Source: Oscillospiraceae bacterium (GTDB taxonomy: Bacteria > Bacillota > Clostridia > Oscillospirales > QAMX01). From it: a DNA stretch of 64,000 nucleotides. Shown here in pieces: positions 60,043 to 64,000 of the stretch (within the stretch, counting starts at the first letter, position 1; every line of letters begins with the position of its first letter). The notes below the pieces were generated by a model. It did no database searches, had not been told where the DNA came from, and saw only the letters and a program-made list of their open reading frames with translations. Position numbers and translations under genes: made by a program. The DNA lies in NCBI GenBank assembly GCA_015067675.1, contig SVMB01000006.1:1-64000 (forward strand), read 5' to 3'.

Positions 60043-60302
60043 GCCTGTGCCTCCGGTGCATCATTCAGACGCTCGAGAATCTCTTTCTGAAAGAACGCAT
60101 CCACTGTGTCCGGGCTGACGGAATAGTTTTCATCATCCACCGAAACACAGACGCCTTTCATGCAATTGCCGGTACAGAAGGTTCCCTTGAGCTGAACGGT
60201 TTCTTCCAGGTTCTTCTGGGTAATAAGGGTCTGCAGACGCTCGACAATCGGGCGTGCACCCTTGAGATGACATGAACTTCCGATGCAGACAGTGACAACC
60301 AT
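60039..60302 (-). CDS. Thioredoxin-like [2Fe-2S] ferredoxin
   Basis: 87 aa; VCIGSSCHLKG...KGTFCTGNCMKGVCVSV. Confidence 0.88.
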   Translation of the reverse strand: MVVTVCIGSSCHLKGARPIVERLQTLITQKNLEETVQLKGTFCTGNCMKGVCVSVDDENYSVSPDTVDAFFQKEILERLNDAPEAQA

Positions 60303-60314
60303 GCTGTTACCTCC

Positions 60315-60962
60315 TCAATTGCTTTCCCGATCCAGACGCTGGGTCAGATGTTTGGACAACAGTGCCAGTGAAGATGCAATGTTTTCGTTATGAACAAGAA
60401 TATCGTCCGGCACTTCCAGATGTGTCGGTGCAAAATTCCAGATCGCAAGAATACCCGCCGATAGCAGCAGATCACAGGCAGCCTGTGCCTGATCCGCCGG
60501 GACCGTAATGATGCCGATATGTACATGGGCTCTGCGGCACAGCTCCGCCAGGTGCTCGGGCTCCAGAATCCTCTTTCCGTTGATTTCCGTACCGATCAGC
60601 GCAGGATCAATATCCCCCGCCGCCAGAATTTACAGACCGTATCCCGAAAAACCCTTATAGGACAGCAGCGCTCTGCCCAGCGCTCCCGCACCGATGAGCA
60701 CAGCGTTGTTGACATCGTCATATCCCAGAAAATGCTCAATATCACGAACCAGTTCTGCCACAACAAAGCCGGTTCTCGGCTTGCCGGCCGTATGACTGAC
60801 CGCTGCCAGATCCTTGCGCACCTGCACTTCATTGAGCCCCAGCGCCGCGGCAACGGTGGGCGCCGATACATTTTGAATCGCACTGGCCTCCAGCTTTTTC
60901 AGATAGCCCAGATAATACGGCATCCGTCCAAGCGCCTGTCTGGAAATCGAGGTATTGTCCAC
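60315..60962 (-). pseudogene. rex: Redox-sensing repressor Rex, interrupted by in-frame TAA at 60630-60632
   Basis: N-terminal 110 aa (GTG start 60962) is Rex winged helix plus start of the Rossmann fold (...VLIGAGALGRALLSYKGFSGYGL*); the same frame continues ILAAGDIDPALIGTEINGKRILEPEHLAELCRRAHVHIGIITVPADQAQAACDLLLSAGILAIWNFAPTHLEVPDDILVHNENIASSLALLSKHL, the rest of Rex. Confidence 0.85.
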
Positions 60963-60984
60963 GGCGATACTCCTTCATTTTTTA

Positions 60985-61002
60985 TCGATATTTCTATATC
61001 AA
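60985..61002 (-). promoter_or_regulatory. Candidate Rex operator just downstream of the -10 box
   Basis: Minus strand TTGATAT-AGAA-ATATCGA: near-perfect 7-4-7 inverted repeat like the Rex operator layout TTGTTAA-N4-TTAACAA. Confidence 0.5.
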
Positions 61003-61003
61003 T

Positions 61004-61032
61004 ATTATACGCAGCATTCCGGATCATGTCAA
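61004..61032 (-). promoter_or_regulatory. Consensus promoter of the rex-hydrogenase operon
   Basis: Minus strand TTGACA (61027-61032) - 17 nt - TATAAT (61004-61009). Confidence 0.85.
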
Positions 61033-61191
61033 GAGAAAACCGACAATTGGGTGAAATTTGGCATTTTATACATTTTACAGTACCTTTTCGTGCATTTCCT
61101 CAGCATTGGAGCCGTGCATCAAAACCGCAGAAGCCGCGGCTGAAAAACCGCGGCTTCGCAAGAATATCAAAAAACAGTCAGAAACGATGAT

Positions 61192-62238
61192 TTACAACGT
61201 GATATACTCGCCCTTTTTATCCGCACTTTCCATTTCGGCAAGCGCAATACGCACATTTTCCATCGCATCCTCGGGCGTGCAGCGATCAAAGGGATAGCCC
61301 TCGCGCACACCGTCTAGGAAGTAGACGATCTCACGGTAATAGGCGGACTGATCATCCCGCTCGACGATCTCAGGCTCCTCGCCCTCGGGCATAATCGTGA
61401 GCTGACCACCCTCGTAGACCATGGTACCGCGTTCAAAGTTCACGGTATAGCCATAACGGAAACCGTAGCTGCCCTTATAGCAGGTATTATCATGGGCAGA
61501 GACGATGAGATCCTCGTCGTCGAAGAAATACTGGGTGGTGCAGATATCGTAGGCGCTCTTGGGATGAATCGTGCGGCCGACGGTACGCACGGCCTTCGGG
61601 GTACCGAAGATCCAGCGGATGGCATCGATATCGTGGATATGCTGGTCAAAGAGACCGCCGCCGCCGAGCTTACGGTCAATGATCCACTGCTGCCAGGAGG
61701 GATTGGTATGGATATTCTGTGCGCCGCCGCGATAGAAGTAGGCGTCGTTGCACTTGCCGAATCTGCCGGACTTCATGATATCGGCCAGGATAACGTACTC
61801 CTTCCAGAAATGCAGGCACTGACCGATCATCAGACGCTTGCCGGTTTCACGGCTCACCGCGATCATCTCCGCGCACATTTCAGGCGTCAGAGACATGGGC
61901 TTTTCACACAGGACGTTCACGCCTGCGCGCAGGCACTGCATGGCGGCATCGGCATGCAGATAGGTAGGGATGACCACATCCACCACGTCCAGTTCTTCCT
62001 TTTCAAGCATCTCGGTGATGGAGGTATAGCAGTGGTAACCGGAGTAATCGGTGGCCGAGGTGACGCCGGCGGCCTTGCCGATGTTGAGGGCATAGGAGTT
62101 CTTGCCGGCAAACTTTTCTTCATCCACATCGCAGAGGGCAACCAGCTTCACAGGATAGCCTTCCCGCTCCAGCTGCTGATAAACGGAGATATGACCACGG
62201 CCCATACGTCCGGCACCGATAACGGCTGCTTTCAACAT
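61192..62238 (-). CDS. Gfo/Idh/MocA family oxidoreductase (inositol 2-dehydrogenase-like)
   Basis: 348 aa; KAAVIGAGRMGRGHISVYQQL; LCEKPMSLTPEMCAEMI; GGGLFDQHIHDIDAIRWIFG. Confidence 0.9.
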   Translation of the reverse strand: MLKAAVIGAGRMGRGHISVYQQLEREGYPVKLVALCDVDEEKFAGKNSYALNIGKAAGVTSATDYSGYHCYTSITEMLEKEELDVVDVVIPTYLHADAAMQCLRAGVNVLCEKPMSLTPEMCAEMIAVSRETGKRLMIGQCLHFWKEYVILADIMKSGRFGKCNDAYFYRGGAQNIHTNPSWQQWIIDRKLGGGGLFDQHIHDIDAIRWIFGTPKAVRTVGRTIHPKSAYDICTTQYFFDDEDLIVSAHDNTCYKGSYGFRYGYTVNFERGTMVYEGGQLTIMPEGEEPEIVERDDQSAYYREIVYFLDGVREGYPFDRCTPEDAMENVRIALAEMESADKKGEYITL

Positions 62239-62291
62239 AAACGATACTCCTTTTCCGTATATTTCTTTATGCAGGTTCCGATTTCATCCAC

Positions 62292-63548
62292 TCAGCGCAG
62301 CTTTTCGGCCTGCGCAAGGATCAGTTCCTCATTCTTCGGTTCAAAACCCTCGCGGTTATAGTAACACACGCAGCTGCCTTCCGGCTCATAGCCGCCTTCC
62401 GGATACATGGCAGCCGTACAGATATAGCCGGGGTTGCCGTTGGAGTAGCCGGTGGTGACGACCTTGCGGCCCTCAAACAGCTTTGCCATGTGGTACTCAT
62501 ACTCCACGCAGACCTCGCCCTCCATACCGATAATGCTCAAAGCATCGCCGATATCCAGCCGCTGCATCGAGTAAGGCTTTGTATCGGGCATGGTATCGTA
62601 GTTGTCCACATACCATTTGGCAATCCAGGCATCCAGCGCGTTCGCGCTTGCGGCACCTTCCTCATAGAACGCCTTATCCTTTTTGGGCTGAATGGGCAGC
62701 TCAAAGTAGATCTTGCGGGCAGAGAGAGCTCCCCTGACCTCGGTCATGGGGCCTGCGAGCACCTTTGCCGCGGCATCCGCCAGCAGCGTGCCAAAGCGTT
62801 CCACATCCGTAAAGTCACCGCCGGAAAATTCGTTATCCTTCACCGTGCGCACGCGGATATTGCCGCAGCAGCCCTGCATGAAGAAGGCCATGGTGCCGGG
62901 ATTGCGCGCCTCGACCAGCGCTCTTGCCGCTCCCGGATAATCACCGCTTGCGTAATCGGTACCGACGGTGGTGGGATGGCAGGAATATTTCATGACAACA
63001 GCCTTGAGTTTACCGCCGCACTCAGCCTTCATAATGAGCGTCTCATCGTTGCGAAGCCCTTCCTCGTAGGGAGCAAATTCATAGTACCCCTTGGACATAC
63101 GACGACGGTTGACGCCGATGCCACAGCAATCGGTGAAACCGTAGGAGAGAGTGCCCTCTTCCAGATCGTCATTTGCCTCGACGATCACCTGTACCACCTG
63201 CTCATACCACCAGTCGGCGTATTCCGGGAGATAGGCGCCGATGGTAGGCGTGGCTGTAGTCTGCACCTGTGGGGCTGAATGGGTATGGGATGCGTTGAAG
63301 AGGATGTTTCCCACGGGAATGCCGGTCTTTTCATACACAACGGGCGCGATGGAGGCGATGCGGTCATGCTCAAAGCCCAGCGCATCACCGGTTACGATGG
63401 CGAGCCTGCGGCCATCCTGCTCGATCACCATCGCGCGCACCCAGATATCATCGTGAATCCCCAGGAAGGTGCGCTTGGGATTGCCGAAGCCTGCCAGTCT
63501 GACAGGTAAAGTGGTATTGGTACAGCGTTTGGCGACGCCTATCTTCAT
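62292..63548 (-). CDS. Neutral/alkaline ceramidase N-terminal-like protein
   Basis: MKIGVAKRCTNTTLPVRLAGFGNPKRTFLGIHDDIWVRAMVIEQDGRRLAIVTGDALGF...NILFNASHTHSAPQ; start trimmed to 63548. Confidence 0.75.
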   Translation of the reverse strand: MKIGVAKRCTNTTLPVRLAGFGNPKRTFLGIHDDIWVRAMVIEQDGRRLAIVTGDALGFEHDRIASIAPVVYEKTGIPVGNILFNASHTHSAPQVQTTATPTIGAYLPEYADWWYEQVVQVIVEANDDLEEGTLSYGFTDCCGIGVNRRRMSKGYYEFAPYEEGLRNDETLIMKAECGGKLKAVVMKYSCHPTTVGTDYASGDYPGAARALVEARNPGTMAFFMQGCCGNIRVRTVKDNEFSGGDFTDVERFGTLLADAAAKVLAGPMTEVRGALSARKIYFELPIQPKKDKAFYEEGAASANALDAWIAKWYVDNYDTMPDTKPYSMQRLDIGDALSIIGMEGEVCVEYEYHMAKLFEGRKVVTTGYSNGNPGYICTAAMYPEGGYEPEGSCVCYYNREGFEPKNEELILAQAEKLR

Positions 63549-63673
63549 ACAGGAACCCTCCTTACAGCAAAACATCATATCAGCCGGATTCTTTGGTTAT
63601 ATTGTAGCCTGTAGCGCAGCATTTTTCAAGAGGGTTGCAGTATTTTTTCCCAAAAATACTGGTCTGGACAAGA

Positions 63674-63706
63674 AAAAGGAAGCCATTCCAAAAACAGCTT
63701 CCTTTT
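63674..63706. terminator. Intrinsic terminator downstream of PfkB-type kinase
   Basis: AAAAGGAAGC...GCTTCCTTTT. Confidence 0.65.
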
Positions 63707-63727
63707 ATATTTGCACAGCAGATATTG

Positions 63728-64000
63728 TTATGCTTCCACGTCGTTTGAGGCAATCATCGCCTCGATATCGGCACGATTGGGGCAGGATGCGGCGCTGCCC
63801 AGTCTCGTCACACTGATGGAACCGGAGGCAAGACCCCAGCGCAGGCAGTCATCCAAAGAAAGACCGCGCACAAAAGCTGAGAGGAAGCCTGCGTTGAATG
63901 CATCTCCCGCACCGGTGGTATCCACGGGCTTGCCGCGATAGGCAGGCAGTTGGATGAAGGTATCGCCGGTGCAGACGCAGGCACCGCGCTTGCCCCACTT
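63728..64000 (-). CDS. PfkB-family carbohydrate kinase, C-terminal part (runs off right edge)
   Basis: KWGKRGACVCTGDTFIQLPAYRGKPVDTTGAGDAFNAGFLSAFVRGLSLDDCLRWGLASGSISVTRLG; DTTGAGDAFNAGF is the PfkB signature 2. Confidence 0.9.
   Translation of the reverse strand, partial: KWGKRGACVCTGDTFIQLPAYRGKPVDTTGAGDAFNAGFLSAFVRGLSLDDCLRWGLASGSISVTRLGSAASCPNRADIEAMIASNDVEA

Noticed and set aside
1-64000. Mobile elements, prophage, CRISPR-Cas, toxin-antitoxin or restriction systems
   Set aside because: No transposase, integrase, cas, phage structural or TA-type protein was recognised in the ORF list, and no spacer-repeat array was seen.

Overview
The window looks like 64 kb of a moderately high-GC, spore-forming Clostridia chromosome (complete spoIIAA-spoIIAB-sigF, T-box on tyrS, Na+-pumping decarboxylase, [FeFe]-hydrogenases). 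I see no phage, IS element, plasmid gene or CRISPR array. Left part, mostly minus strand: mfd (partial), cysS, pgsA, rimO, recX, recA, prmC, a DUF1385 protein, a Gfo/Idh oxidoreductase, an M20 amidohydrolase, then the aromatic operon aroF-tyrA-aroB-aroA-aroC-pheA-thioesterase. The middle holds tRNA-Ser, an AraC regulator, tyrS, and a glycan-catabolism region (GH5-like lipoprotein, M14 peptidase, serine hydrolase, GH92, GH36, sugar kinase, ASRT-family protein) interleaved with hisA-hisF-hisI-hisE. After that come a glp-like FAD module, an oad-type decarboxylase, spoIIA, a tandem Gfo/Idh pair, further glycosidases, and a hydrogenase cluster. The main non-annotation findings are: (1) an unlisted 30-aa Phe/Tyr-rich leader ORF (MTRTNFAAEYFYFSFTGFYFGKAYSAFAAK), with a promoter upstream and an intrinsic terminator downstream, ahead of aroF, which looks like a ribosome-mediated aromatic amino acid attenuator; (2) a rex gene split by a single in-frame TAA at the head of a hydrogenase/sensory-hydrogenase/SpoIIE-phosphatase operon, with a Rex-like palindrome at its promoter; (3) a biotin carrier with two tandem biotinyl domains in the decarboxylase operon; (4) a zinc-ribbon membrane protein with TGA exactly where a CPYC motif expects Cys; (5) an Anabaena-sensory-rhodopsin-transducer-family protein among glycosidases. 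All calls come from reading the sequence and family recognition; no search was run.
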